From assembly GCA_027704905.1 (NCBI GenBank), contig CM051013.1:16330801-16394800 (forward strand): DNA of 64,000 nucleotides. Direction: 5' to 3'. The first letter of the stretch is position 1. The number at the start of each line of letters is the position of its first letter. The stretch is from Muraenolepis orangiensis. Lineage: Eukaryota > Chordata > Actinopteri > Gadiformes > Muraenolepididae. This document shows, piece after piece, positions 27,701 to 50,775 of the stretch. The notes beneath the pieces were generated by a model. It was not told the DNA's origin. It made no database searches and saw nothing but the letters and a program-made list of their open reading frames with translations. A program made the translations under genes and the position numbers.

Positions 27701-30700
27701 CGAAGAAAGACAATGTGTCTCTGTGGCCCAGGCTTTGGAGCGGCCAGAGGAGACCTGAGCTAGCCCAGTCTGTTCCCCAGCTTCATATCACTTCTTAAGA
27801 CTCATTCTTTACAAAGTGGGTTTTACTGTGGGATGTTTTATCCTACTGTATCCTCTTGTCTATTTAGTATTGTTTGTATTTTTTATGTATTTATTTAGTC
27901 TTATTTGTTATTGACACCGGCTTTTAAAAGGCGCTATAGACAAGCCATCTGTCAAACATGTATTTTTTTTCCCTAAAATGCTGCATTTTCTTCTTCTTCT
28001 TCTTCTTCTTCTTCTTCTTCTTCTTCTTCTTCTTCTTCTTCTTCTTCTTCTTCTTCTTCTTCTTCTTCTTCCTATCATTCAAGGAAGAACTCTATGCTAA
28101 TGGCTAATGTGCTAGCCTTCGTGGCGGCCGCCTTCATGGGCTTCTCTAAGATGGCGGCGTCCTGGGAGATGCTGATCACGGGCCGCTTCATCGTGGGCCT
28201 TTACTCCGGCCTGTCCACGGGTTTCGTGCCCATGTACGTGGGGGAGATTGCCCCCACGTCGCTGAGGGGCGCCCTGGGCACCCTGCACCAGCTGGGTGTG
28301 GTCGTCGGCATCCTCATAGCACAGGTCAGGCTCCTGCTGCGGTTGTGTCATGTGGGACGGCTTGTTATGTTGTTTTAGCTATCTTGCTGTGTTGGGTACA
28401 GTATATCTGTTCAAATGAATTCATAAATTGAACTAAAGATTGCCATATTTTACCTTTTGTGTGGGTTGGTGCCAGTCGGCCCGAAAATGCAAGATGGAGA
28501 CCCAGCACACGTCTAATCAAGTCACTGCTTTGGTTTTTCTACCGCTGTCATCGAATTAGTGTGAAACAGTAAAATAACTAGAGGGCACTCAGTAGAACGC
28601 AGAAGTCCCCTGGATCTGGATCTGCAGCCAGATCTGCGCCAAAATCGAATGAACTGTTTCTTGGCCCAAGTTTTGTCCATATACACATAATGTATGAACA
28701 TATGAACATAACTTTTCGAGTTATCTTGCTTACAACAAACAAACAGACAGACAGACAATTGTGCCTACTTGCACTAAATGGCCATTCATTGTCTGCCTCC
28801 TGTGTGCTCCACAGTCCCTTCTTTGTGCCTTAATTTTTGCTTGGAATTCACTGTAACTTGCTTCGGATAAAAGGTTGGATTTTAGATTAAAAAAAAAAAT
28901 CCTAAATTACCGAATGATGACTTAATCACGTGTGTGTGTGTGTGTCTGTGTGACTGTCGGTGTGTGTCTCTCTCTCTCCCCCTCTCCTCCAGATCTTCGG
29001 CATCGAGAGCCTCCTGGGCAACGCCTCCCTGTGGCCACTGCTGCTGGGCTTCACGTGTGTCCCGGCGGTGGTGCAGTGTGTCCTGCTGCCCTTCTGCCCA
29101 GAGAGCCCCCGTTTCCTCCTCATCAACCAGAACCAGGAGAGCAAGGCCCGAAGCGGTTAGACACTAGGGGTGTAAGAACATATCGATACACTCCCAACTT
29201 CTCCCGTTGTTGTATTCGTGAAAAAGTATCAAGGGGTTGTACATTATTGTGTATTGTTTTTTTTTTGTATTTCATGTGTCATGTTGGAATTCAACAAACA
29301 AAAGTACCTTAATGTCTCCTAATGACTGAATCAGAACTGATATGTACAGAGAGATGCAGGCTGGTACTGTACCTGTGTGTGTATATGTTGTGTCTCTCTG
29401 GTTCTGTGACTGTGTGTGTGTTTGTTGTGTCTCTCTGGTTCTTAACCTGTGTGTGTGTATGTTGTATCTCTCTGGTTCTGTATTGTGTGTACAGTATGTT
29501 GTGTCGCTCTGGTTATTTACCTATGTGTGTATGTTGTGTCTCTCGGGTTCTGTACCTGTGTGTGTGTGTATGTTGTGTCTCTCGGGTTCTGTACCTGTGT
29601 GTGTGTATGTTGTATCTCTCTGGTTCTGTACCTGGGTGTGTGTATGTTGTATCTCTCTGGTTCTGTATTGTGTGTACAGTATGTTGTGTCTCTCTGGTTT
29701 TGTACCTGTGTGTGTATGGTGTGTCTCTGGTTCTGTACCTGTGTGTGTATGTTGTGTCTCTCTGGTTCTGTACCTGTGTGTGTATGGTGTGTCTCTGGTT
29801 CTGTACCTGTGTGTATATGTTGTGTCTCTCTGGTTATGTGCCTGTATGGTGTGTCTCTTGTCTCTGGGCAGGCTGGTTCTGTACCTGTGTATTAACCCGC
29901 GTCTCCTCTCTCTGGGGGCTCAGTATTGGAGAAGCTGCGGGGTACGGTGGACGTGCGGGCCGACATGCAGGAGATGCAGGAGGAGAGCAGGCTGATGACG
30001 AGGGAGAAGCCGGTGACCATCCCCGAGCTGTTCACCACGCCAGCCTACCGCCAGCCCATCTTCATCGCCGTCATGCTGCAGCTCTCACAGCAGCTGTCCG
30101 GCATCAACGCTGTACGTTCAAAACGCACAGAGACACAGAGAGACGCGCACGCACGCACGCACGCACATGCGCACACACGCACACGCACACGCACACCCCA
30201 ACAACAACAACAACAACAAACGACTCTAGTCCTTTGTATTGGCAGGTGTAGTCCAATGGCCAACTACTGCTGCTATTATTACTTATTACTTATTATTATT
30301 ATTACATTACAGTCATTGAGAAGGCTCTGTTGTCCAAAGCGACTTACAATAGTGTGTTTAACAAAGGTAGGCAAGAGAACAACTCATCACCAGAAGTCAA
30401 AAGTGCATTTCATTCCTAACAAGTCTCCAATAACTGAACCAGTGCTCAGGTAAAAGGACAATCAGTTGGCAAACAATAGAACAATATCTAACTAACTAAC
30501 AAGCTATTTAAAAAATAATAATAATCTACTTAGTAAGATGCTAGTACATTGATCAAAAATGGATAAGAGGAACTGCTAGGTGGAAGGATCCGGGTAGGAT
30601 CCGAGTTTATAGTTACAAGTCAATAAATGGGACTTGCAGTCATCATGTTTAGATGTTTCAGTAAAGGCATAGGCCCGGTACACTGAATTGGAATCAGGTG

Positions 30701-32761
30701 TTGGCACAGACCAAAAGGGCAGGATGGCGAGCTAACCCTTTGTGATGGTAACAGGTGTTCTACTACTCCACGGGGATCTTCATGAGAGCGGGGGTCCCTA
30801 ATCCTGTGTACGCCACCATCGGGGCGGGTGTGGTCAACACCGCCTTCACCGTTGTCTCTGTAAGCGTTGCATTTTTTGTTATTCTACACCCTTGACCGAA
30901 ATAGGGTCAAGATAAATAAAGGGTAAGGGTTAGGGTGGTTCTTTATTTGTGGGTCTTTCATTGTGGGTTCATTGTGGGTTTTGTTTTGTGTCCAGTTGTG
31001 TTCCGATATTCCATATTTTGAAGCAAGTTTGATTGCAGTTTACCTTATCCAGATTACCTATCCAGATAATTGTATCCATATGTAATTCACAAATTCCTTA
31101 CTCGACTATGAACTAAGTTTTAGATTTAAACAGGATACGTTACAAACAACAAGTCCCAGATCTGACAGTTGAACAGTGGACATTGTACATGTTGCTGTGT
31201 GTTTCAGCTCTTCATTGTGGAGCATGTGGGCAGGAGGTCTCTTCACCTTGTAGGCCTGATGGGCATGGCTGTGTCAGCCGTGTTCATTACCGTCGCCATG
31301 GCGCTGCTGGTGAGTTGGGCAGCTGGTAAAAGTGAAATGCTGCTATAACTTTCAACTTAGTGCAACCCAGTGCTTTTAAGCATGCCAAAGCATGACAAAG
31401 ACAGGTATTATGTATTATAAAATGATCAGAGTGGACTCTACTTAGTGACTAAGTGACTTGTGACTAAGTGAACTCCCAAGTACTTTAGTAGCCAGGAAGA
31501 CAACATGGGTCCACATTGTTCCAAACCTTAAAGAGCTTAAGGTGAATCTCCTCGGTCTGAATCTCCTAATCTACCTTCCTCTCAGTGGCTATTTTAGTGT
31601 CTGGCTGTGGGGAACAAAAGTAAACGCTACGCATGCTCCCTACTTGACCAATCAGGGATTACTTGCCACAAAACCCTGCAATGAAGGGCGGCGTGATGCT
31701 AGCATCACGGGAGGACTGCACACCTTGATGCATTGGGCATCAAGATGTCGTTGTTGCATGGGGCAACAACGACAATCTCACCCAAAACCTTGAAAAGGAA
31801 CCCCCCTCCTTGGATGGAAGGAGAGATGAGTGCAATAGGTGCCAAATGAGCAAACATTCGATGATTGTAGGAAATGTAGTGTAGAGGTCAACTCCAAGCC
31901 AATAGATCCCCAATGCCTACCTGTAGGCCTCCCTGGTAAATATACCTATGTGCTTCTTAAGGACATGCATCTGACACCACTGTACATAGCACTGGAATGG
32001 ATGTGAATACTATCTCACTAACCTCTCTACTGCCCCCTCCCCTCCTCCCCCCCAGGACCAACTGGCCTGGATGTCCTATGTTAGCATCGTAGCCATCTTC
32101 TGTTTCGTGGCCTTCTTTGAGATCGGACCCGGACCCATCCCCTGGTTCATTGTGACTGAGCTTTTCAGCCAGGGGCCCCGGCCCGCAGCCATGGCTGTGG
32201 CCGGCTTCGCCAACTGGTCCGCAAACTTCCTTGTGGGCATGGGCTTCCAGTATGTTGAGGTACCTCAGACTTAAAGTTGAATTGGTTAATTGATTTTGAG
32301 GTTTGGAATCAAGATTTGATGTCTAAAAGACATTCATCAGGTATTTAGTTGCTTTTTACATGATTAAGCTCTGAGCAAAATATGTATTGTTGCCAGCTTC
32401 TAAGATGAGCTTACCATCGAAGGTCCACTTAAAAAAAACTGTCAATTGTTTTTTAAGTCAAATACATTTTTGTTAATCTCCATCTTTGTATACTCGGAAC
32501 CGTAATGCCATGTCAACACTGACGTTTCAACTGACTTTTCCTGTCTTTACTGTGTCTATTTTGTTACCGTAGCTACTGTGTGGCCCCTACGTCTTCATCA
32601 TCTTCACTGTGCTGCTGCTGGGCTTCTTCGTGTTCACCTACTTCATGGTCCCAGAGACCAAGGGACGAACCTTCGACGAGATTGCGTCCAGCTTCCGCCA
32701 GTCTGCATCCAGCGAGTCATTTGGGAAGTACGCGGCAGAGGAATTCAACAGCGATTTCTAA
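24723..32761 (+). CDS. slc2a1: Facilitative glucose transporter GLUT1-like, 10 exons
   Basis: Exons 24723-24740, 26641-26733, 27495-27655, 28084-28324, 28993-29155, 29924-30111, 30755-30859, 31208-31309, 32056-32259 and 32573-32761 join in phase to 487 codons plus stop (human GLUT1 has 492). Exon 1 encodes only MECSDQ. Class I GLUT landmarks are present: GSLQFGYNTGVINAPQ in TM1, an N-glycosylation site FYNETW in the first loop, GRFIVGLYSGLSTGFVPMY, PESPRFLL, QLSQQLSGINA in TM7, GPGPIPWF in TM10 and PETKGRTFDEIAS after TM12. It should carry glucose across the plasma membrane by facilitated diffusion. The C-terminal tail differs from mammals. GLUT1 fits better than GLUT3 or GLUT4 (WMSYVSIVAIF, LCGPYVFIIFTVLL), but which fish paralogue (a or b) is open. 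Confidence 0.9.
25520..25755. repeat. CACCTGTACAGCCAGGTGATAA minisatellite, left half
   Basis: About nine imperfect copies of a 22-26-base unit (ACACCTGTACAGCCAGGTGA) in slc2a1 intron 1. Related units reappear at 26318-26385 beyond a LINE tail. Confidence 0.85.
25760..26315 (-). mobile_element. LINE 3' end inserted in the minisatellite
   Basis: The minus strand encodes a reverse-transcriptase C-terminus (HELYSLLPSGRRYRSIKCRT, RDSFHSQAIRLLN). The 3' end is the tandem GTCAA run at 25760-25780 followed by GTTTATTGTCAC. A second copy of its tail is at 63804-64000. Confidence 0.75.
27985..28071. repeat. (TTC)n triplet repeat next to slc2a1 exon 4 acceptor
   Basis: About 28 TTC units end 12 bases before the acceptor of slc2a1 exon 4 (28084) and supply its polypyrimidine tract. 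Confidence 0.95.
28585..28762. repeat. Dispersed teleost repeat, copy 3
   Basis: Contains CTGGATCTGGATCTGCAGCC, AGATCTGCGCCAAAATC and an ACAAACAGACAGACAGAC end. Confidence 0.8.
29370..29885. repeat. VNTR in slc2a1 intron 5
   Basis: About fourteen copies of a unit of 30-37 bases, GTACCTGTGTGTGTATGTTG plus TGTCTCTCTGGTTCT. It runs close to the acceptor of exon 6 at 29924. Long open frames here are repeat artefacts. Confidence 0.9.
30283..30600. repeat. Common fish SINE-like repeat in slc2a1 intron 6
   Basis: Contains ATTACATTACAGTCATT and TCCAAAGCGACTTACAATA, a signature found in a very frequent teleost repeat. Its right boundary is uncertain. Confidence 0.6.
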
Positions 32762-34251
32762 AGGTGATGGATAATACATGTTAGACATGGTATCTAGATT
32801 TTCATCCTTTTACATATATAGGATGAAAACACACTTGAAACCACTTGATGGGGTGTTTTTAAAAATCGTTTTCCCCATATAAATATAATTAAATGAGATG
32901 TTTTTTGCTTATATATGTATTTTTCTTATATGTTGTCCAGGTCTGGAGTCTGGACAGATTGGACGCAGTCAAACAGAACTTGTGTTTCAGTGTTATTTTG
33001 GTGTTATACATACTTACACATATGTGTAGTCCTGTATTAAAAGCTTAAACAAGTATTTTTTTTATTGTTATAGATAACAATGTTTATTATGTCGGCAACC
33101 AGTCTCCCAGTTAGGCCTAACAAAATAAAAACATTATTTTCCTACATTGCCTACCACTAAAATAAAAACAAGCACTTTAGCACTTCAGCAAATATAATAT
33201 GTGAATTGGTCTGTGTATAATATTACGCTTTTATTGGACTTATGACAATGATCACACAACAGTGATCACAAGTCATCTTTCTTGTGCGGATTACCAAACT
33301 GTTGTAACATTAGTTCCAGAACAATTCAGCACTTCCCTTTGCGATAGCTTTAATGGATCATGTATACAAATGTGTATTATCTTAATAGTGTTATTTAATA
33401 TTTGTATTTGTTCTGTTTATTGTAGAATCAGTTGTTTTCTCATCATCAGATCTGCTAGGATTTTATCAATGCTTATATATAGGGAATGTATTGGTATTAT
33501 TAAGTTATGAAAAAGCTGTAGATCAGCATTTAAAATACTGTTTGTTTTGGTTTATAACAATCATGATGTTCAATATGAAAACAGTAGTAATAGAATAGTA
33601 TTGCAGTTTGTGGACACACACACATAGAGAACAACCGAATAACAATTTAACAGTAGATGCTGATGTGTGTTATTTTTTTATATGAAATATATTGTGAATT
33701 GATATTTTTGTATTGTATAAATAAAGTTCTAACAAAAATAAATCTCCGCCCACAATATAGTCGTCTGTTACCTGCCTGAACGTTATGTCTTATACGACAG
33801 ATGAAGTAATATAATAATTGATCGCGTTCGAACCGTTCCTTCTTAAATATATAGTTGTAATGATCGGTTCCAGGTATATAGGTTGTGTAATTTAATAAAT
33901 CGTATTCATTTTCATTAATGATATACCATATCGCTCAAGCAGCTATACGGCCGTTCCGTTGTTTCCATCAGGACCCCTCCTGTCACTTGTTTATTTTGTT
34001 TTCTACAGTAAAGTGTTTCATTCCAGAGAAAGAGACATGCTCTCTTATTACAGCCTGCGTTGTATGTAACAACATAGTAACATTTAACACATGTAACACT
34101 AACCTACCTCCGCGTCGTGGTCATGTAGTCTTACCGAAACGTCATTTCAACCTTCAGTAGTCCTATTAGTAGTGCTATTCAGCATTGATAAACACTTCAT
34201 AGTGACACTTCAGTCTCTTCTGTGCACTAACCGTTAACCGCAGCCTCCCGA
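32762..34251. other. slc2a1 3' UTR and trappc6b-like upstream region
   Basis: No coding exons. AT-rich 3' UTR until about 33740, then the short upstream region of the TRAPP gene. Confidence 0.6.
33720..33725 (+). terminator. slc2a1: Candidate slc2a1 polyadenylation signal
   Basis: AATAAA about 960 bases after the stop codon, in an AT-rich 3' UTR. Confidence 0.55.
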
Positions 34252-35662
34252 ATGGCAGACGAAGCACTTTTTCAGTTGTTGCACAGTGAGTTAATACAGT
34301 ACATTTATACATCTGGGGGAAATGGAGAGACGGTAAGAATCTCTCGGTATTATTAATAAAGCACGTCTAATCGTTGCCATTGTGTCCCGTTTCGGCTACT
34401 GACGTCTGTTTGTTCGCGGTGTCCACAGGAGAATGGTAAAAGCATTACCAAGCTCGAAGCCATGGGGTTTAGGGTCGGCCAGGGACTCATGGAGAGGTAA
34501 CTGAGACTGCCTGGATCAGTTAAATACCGTCTATGCTGATACCGTGTTATACTCCTCACACATGACTACACCCATCTTCCTGGTTTGTGCAGGTTCACCA
34601 AAGAAACACCACGGTTTAAAGACGAGCTAGACGTTATGAAATTCATCTGCAAGGACTTTTGGACTTGTTTATTCAGAAAGCAAATTGATAACCTCAGAAC
34701 CAACCATCAAGTAAGTCAAACTTTAGTGCTGAAGTATGTGAAATAGGATAGAATAGATCATTCATGAACATTTGATCTGTATTGTATGAAACACGCATAC
34801 ATTGGACACACGTGTCTGTCGGCATCTGTATATCTAATGACTATCTACAGATCTTTATAAAGCTATGATCGTCCTCTCTGTCGCAGGGAATCTACGTTCT
34901 ACAAGACAACAGCTTCCGGTTACTCAGTCAGCTGTCGGCTGGGAAGCAGTATTTGGAACATGCCCCCAAGGTACACGTGTTACTACCACTATGTCATATC
35001 CATTCAAATGGAGAGCAACACAAATACACTTAGTTGTCACTTAGAGGTCATGTTGTGACCATGGGGATGACATGGTGCCGTTGTCAAGAACCTTTTTAAG
35101 ATATGATACAGAACATATAGTGAACAAAACAACCTTGTGCAAAGTAAACCGTACTAATGTAACACTGTTGCATATTGCAGTATTTGGCGTACACCTGTGG
35201 CCTAGTGAGGGGGGGGCTGGCCGACCTGGGATTGAAGAGTGTGGTCACAGCCGAGGTGGCCGGCATGCCTGCATGTAAGAAACCATCATGGCAACCTATT
35301 TGCTTTAGCCAGTTGGTTTATTAAAGTGAATAACCATTCCGCTGACAGATTTGACAGTTAGGCCTATTGTTGCTGTTATAAAGGGAAGTTTCATCATAAT
35401 ATCTAAAACAAATGTTCAAATGCTTGTTTTAATTGCACAAAGGTGGCGCCACTTAATTATATTTGTAATAATAAAATCATTAGATCATTGTTTTTTATTT
35501 TACAGTTTTGTATTCACATTAGTACATTTGCATAATTACACTAGCAAATGTTCTATTTTAGAATCAATTATAAAACCAAATGTCATTAATATTTGTGTGT
35601 GTGTGTGTGTGTTTGTGTGTGTGTGGGTAGGTAAATTCCAGGTTATGATCCAGAAAGCATAG
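34252..35662 (+). CDS. trappc6bl: TRAPP complex subunit 6B-like, 6 exons
   Basis: Exons 34252-34332, 34429-34496, 34593-34710, 34887-34970, 35181-35274 and 35631-35662 join in phase to 158 codons, exactly the length of human TRAPPC6B. Diagnostic stretches are MADEALFQLLHSE, AMGFRVGQGLMERFTKET, FICKDFWTCLFRKQIDNLRT, NHQGIYVLQDNSFRLLSQ and MPACKFQVMIQKA. The product is a Bet3-family subunit of the TRAPP tethering complex, a GEF for Rab1/Ypt1 in ER-Golgi transport. The last intron ends in a TG run rather than a pyrimidine tract. TRAPPC6A is the alternative, but the match is closer to 6B. Confidence 0.93.
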
Positions 35663-37962
35663 AGAGAACAAGCAGCGACGTTCACAACAAAGTTTCACCA
35701 TGCCTTTATAACCTCCCTGTGTCCATCTGCATGCATGGTCTCATGCACAGGGCCACACTAACAGACACTTCTAAGGCAGCGACATAGCTTTAAATTAGCT
35801 TATGTAGCTACACACACTCCACCCCACTGTGGTTCCATGTTGCCTTTTGTTTCATGCTTACAAAGAAAAATTGCAATGTCCAACACAGAAATCAATTTAC
35901 ACAGCCTACCGAGTGGACTGTACCAACTGGTAGGCTTATCTTTTCGTCATATATCTAGGTGGACACTCCCACTATGTGATGTCACCAAGTAACAGACAAT
36001 TTTAGTCACATGACAATTTTTGAACGGCTCGTAATGCCTAATCAGGCTCACACCTTGTAGTGTAATATCTAGTAGCAGAATAACTGCCACTATGTAGCAT
36101 GAGTAAAGTAGTAGTAAATAGTGAATTCATAGTGAATGTATATGTCATAAAGCATTGTTCCTATATTAATATTCATTAGTTAGCAATTCACAATCAGTTA
36201 AAAATGATTAATTAGATAATGGTTTAGAATTATGTTTAAAGCGCAAGTTAATGATTTACAAATACACTTGTTACTAATGAGTGTTCTTGTAGGAACAATA
36301 AATGATGATTTAACTATTTTCCATTGCTTTATTAATGCTTCAAAGTTGCAGTTCTCTATAGTGGCAACACTGAGTGCTTTAAGTGTTTTATCCCAGGTGG
36401 AAGAATAATGGGATGCCAAGTTGCCAACCTTTATCACCTCTAGGAGTATGGCTTGGAAAGTGTTGCTTTGTAATCTTTATGCATTCATGATTTCAATGAT
36501 TTTTAGTGCATCACTGCACGAAAGATAACAATAAAATTAATACAAATACACACAACAAAAAGTGCCTAATTTCAACAGTGGCCTGGGTGATACGTGTAAA
36601 GGGTCGAAGTTTGAAATGCAGAACCTGAAGTCGTTGTCTTCCATGGCCCCTCCAAGCTCCTCCCACACTCTGGAACCAAGAATCCTAGTTTCCATGGATA
36701 CCAATCTGCCGAGTCAGGAGGCTCTGTGGTGCAAATCTCACGACTGGCTTTTATGAGTTGGAACATTCTGGTTAACTTTAATTATAACTCCATATAGCCT
36801 AGTAGTTCTGTTGTATTACATTGTTTCATGAAATAACAAGAATAATATTTGTGGCACTGGTTATGAACAAGTGCTGAGAGAAACGGGGAGGTGAAACCAT
36901 AACAATGTTTATATCTTTAGTCAATTTAAGCAAAAATGATGATATGATCCATCCAAGTTTCTATCGAAGGCAGTAGTGAAGATTTATTATGAACAGTATG
37001 GCCAAATCAACCACGAGCACGGCAACTCAACAAACCTTACACAGAATAATGAGTGTAGATCAACTACAAATAAAAAAACACCACATTTTGAATACAAGTT
37101 CAGTATAAGTAAAAACAATGCACAAATATTCTTATTTAGCATTAAAATCTAATCCCCAGTTGGCCAGTCACCGGCATGACCTATCTCATTTATAACAGCA
37201 TGCAGGCCTCACATTGAAAAATATCTATAAAATAATAGTTAAATAGTTGTTAAATAATGAATACAGAAATTATTTTGACAAACCACAAGCTTATTTTTGT
37301 ATGACTGAATCTAACCTTGCCCCTGTACCATCATAGGTTTTTCAATGCGTAATATGTATCATTTTAATTTTTGTATAAAAAAATAGGTAGACTTAAAAAT
37401 ATTTCCACTCTGGTGAAACAAAGAAAATAGGACACATCATTTTAAATGGTACATTAAAAACAAAGCAAAAACAAAATCACTCTTACTTAAAGTAATACAA
37501 TATAAAATATGTTCCTTTTATACACTTTACTGTAGTTAATGGGGGAAAGAAATGTTTTACAGTTGCAACCAATTAACTGATGGACTTTCTTGTGCAAAGA
37601 CTAATTGATTACCGAGCTAAGTCCCTTTTCATTTTGTTCCCATGTGCAGATGCCAGCAAGCCACATTGATACCCAGAGTTGTTACGTGTTAAATCTTCTC
37701 TTCATCATTAAGTCTTATTTTGGACAATTTGCCGGTAGGGCGTCTACATTCTCAATCACGACTATTAACTGTGCAATGCTGGATTTCCGGTGGCGCTGTA
37801 CTGTCAAGCTAGCAGTAAATTTGTGCTGCGGGTCTTGTGCTAGCCCTGTGCTAGCCGTATGCTAGCTATGTGCTAGCCCTCTGCTAGCCCTGTGCCAGGT
37901 GTGTGCTAGCCTGAAGGAATGAGAAGGGGGGTGAACATGGGGGGATGAGGAGGTGGGTGTGG
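35663..37962. other. Intergenic, converging 3' ends of trappc6bl and sema3f
   Basis: No recognised coding exons. It holds the 3' UTRs of both genes and a GCTAGC-type tandem repeat at 37845-37910. Confidence 0.6.
37845..37910. repeat. TGCTAGCCCTG tandem repeat
   Basis: Six or seven imperfect 10-11-base units containing GCTAGC, itself a palindrome, just past the sema3f stop codon. Confidence 0.85.
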
Positions 37963-48608
<10,646 letters not shown>

Positions 48609-50207
48609 GGCGAGGACAGCAGCGGTTGCCTTTAATAAAGGTAAAAGATGAAATGTTAAGGTCAACGTGCATCTCCAGCTACAGAGACGCCCGGTTTCAA
48701 GACATTGCCACCGATTACAAGTTAAAATGGGTAAATATTGTACGGAAACCTTTTTTTGCTCTTTGCCTTTTGACTTCCACCCCCAAGGTGGAGTCACAGC
48801 TTGAACTCACCCTGGTGATGCAGGTTCTATCCAGTGACATAATTGTAAATAAACAATTTAATTGGTCGAGTGGGCGTTACCATTTCCATACCTGGTGTCC
48901 ATTTTCCTATTTATAAATCAAGGACGAAATGATTTCCTTAACGTGGAAATATATATTTAAAACCGGATACATTTCTTTGAATGCATCACTAAACCCGTGT
49001 GGAAGGGTTTTAACCGAATGGAAACACAGCTGGGACCTGACTTACTACAGAAGTAAGTAAGGCATGCATGTTCCCACTGAAAGCAACGCATCAATCAAAG
49101 GCCTGAAATCACACCCCACCCAAATCTTGGTACTTGAAATACTCCGGGGTTTCCGAGTCTTTACCGAATCCAACCAGGTCACCGTTTCAACAGGACGGCC
49201 CTGAACCCGCCGAGTGCTGGCATCTCTGTGAGGCTTAGTGCGTATTTCTCTCTAAACCACCGCTTGAGGCAGATAACATACTTGGCTCCTGTACACCAAC
49301 TGGACGAGGGGCGGGGGGGGGGGGGGGGGGCACTGCAGCACACACTGTACGGCCCTACCCCTACGGCTCCATCCGAAGCCTCCTATACTGCATATTTTAT
49401 AAATGTTTTTCATCCACCGCTGGTAGGATCAAACCCTCACACCCGTGGTGTTTGTAGCATGGCAGGGGAACCGGGGAGAGAGGGCTGAGTGTGTGTTAAG
49501 TGCGTACTAAACCCTCACTGCAGTAATTACAAGCCAAAGGTGACTGCGGCATGATATTATTGGCCCCCGGGAGAATGTTTGCACAGAATCGAGTAAATAC
49601 TTCTGCGAGGCTGAGCTGAAGGGATGGGCTGCTAAATGACAGCTTACATCCTCCTGGCTCTGAATTTCAACATGCAGGCAGGCAACACAGACAGCAAAAT
49701 GGAGAGGCCCGACAGAGAGACAGACAGGATGGAGAGAGAGACACACAGAAATAGAGAGAGAGGTAGAGGTCCAGACGCTCCACAAAACCAGGTGGAGTAA
49801 TAGCTGGTGGTTAGCACAAGTAGAGCTTGGAAATTAAACCAAATGGATAAAGTAATGGTGGTCACCTGCCGACTGGTGCTTTTCTTTTTGGGTGTTGCCT
49901 GTCCTGCCTCTTACCAACATCAACAACGTTGTGAATGTTACCGTCTAACCGACTAACGCATTCACTCTCAAACACAACACTACAGTCCGACAGTACCTCA
50001 GTACTATCTGGAACGCGCTGCGCTTAATTTGCTTTAAAATAAGATAAACAACGTTTTCTACCCGACGACTCCACACCAAGATCAAAGCAGAGAGAAAGTG
50101 CAAAGCAGTCCCACTAAACAAAACCAACGACTGCACGGTAAACATTTACACAACGCAAGAGGGATAGTGAATGGCCTGCTTCACTTACTCGTCTCGTCTG
50201 TAGCGGG

Positions 50208-50209
<2 letters not shown>

Positions 50210-50276
<67 letters not shown>
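50210..50276. repeat. (CT)n microsatellite
   Basis: About 66 bases of CT. Confidence 0.95.
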
Positions 50277-50278
<2 letters not shown>

Positions 50279-50600
50279 GTGAATGTACGATACAATGTTG
50301 TACTATAAATTCCACCCGACGCCATTGCTGGTAGTAAGAGCCAGGGAAGACGAGATCAGGATTGTGTTTCACCAGATCAGGATTGTGTTTCATAGTTCAA
50401 AGTCTTTACATGTCAAATAGCTTTTTTTAAATTTTTTATTCTGACCCCAAAAAAGAAACAGATAACCTAACCCTGGGTTCACTATAATATAAATCAGAAA
50501 TCACACACACAATATAAATATAATAGGTGAAATATAAGGTGAAAGGAAGAAATAATGACAAAACTAGATAAAGGCTCAGTAGTACCTCGGCCACCCCAAA

Positions 50601-50775
50601 ATTCCCCATGGATCCGGATTCGGATCTGCGCCAAAATCAACAGTTTCTTGGCCCATAAGTAATCTAACCACCAAGTTGTGTCCAATTCCGTACACAACTT
50701 TTTGAGTTATTTTGCCAGACAGACAGACAGACAGACAGACAAACAAACAGGGGAGAAACATAACCTCCGTCCCGT
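50601..50775. repeat. Dispersed teleost repeat, copy 5
   Basis: GGATCCGGATTCGGATCTGC, GCCAAAATCAACAGTTTCTT, AACCACCAAGTTGTGTCCAA and a (CAGA)n end. Confidence 0.8.

Noticed and set aside
29322..30251. Long plus-strand open frame of about 309 codons
   Set aside because: It is translation through the slc2a1 intron 5 VNTR plus an out-of-frame exon 6; its residue content follows the repeat unit.
36562..36766. Short frames on both strands near 36.6 kb
   Set aside because: No splice support, no resemblance to known proteins, and AT-rich flanks.
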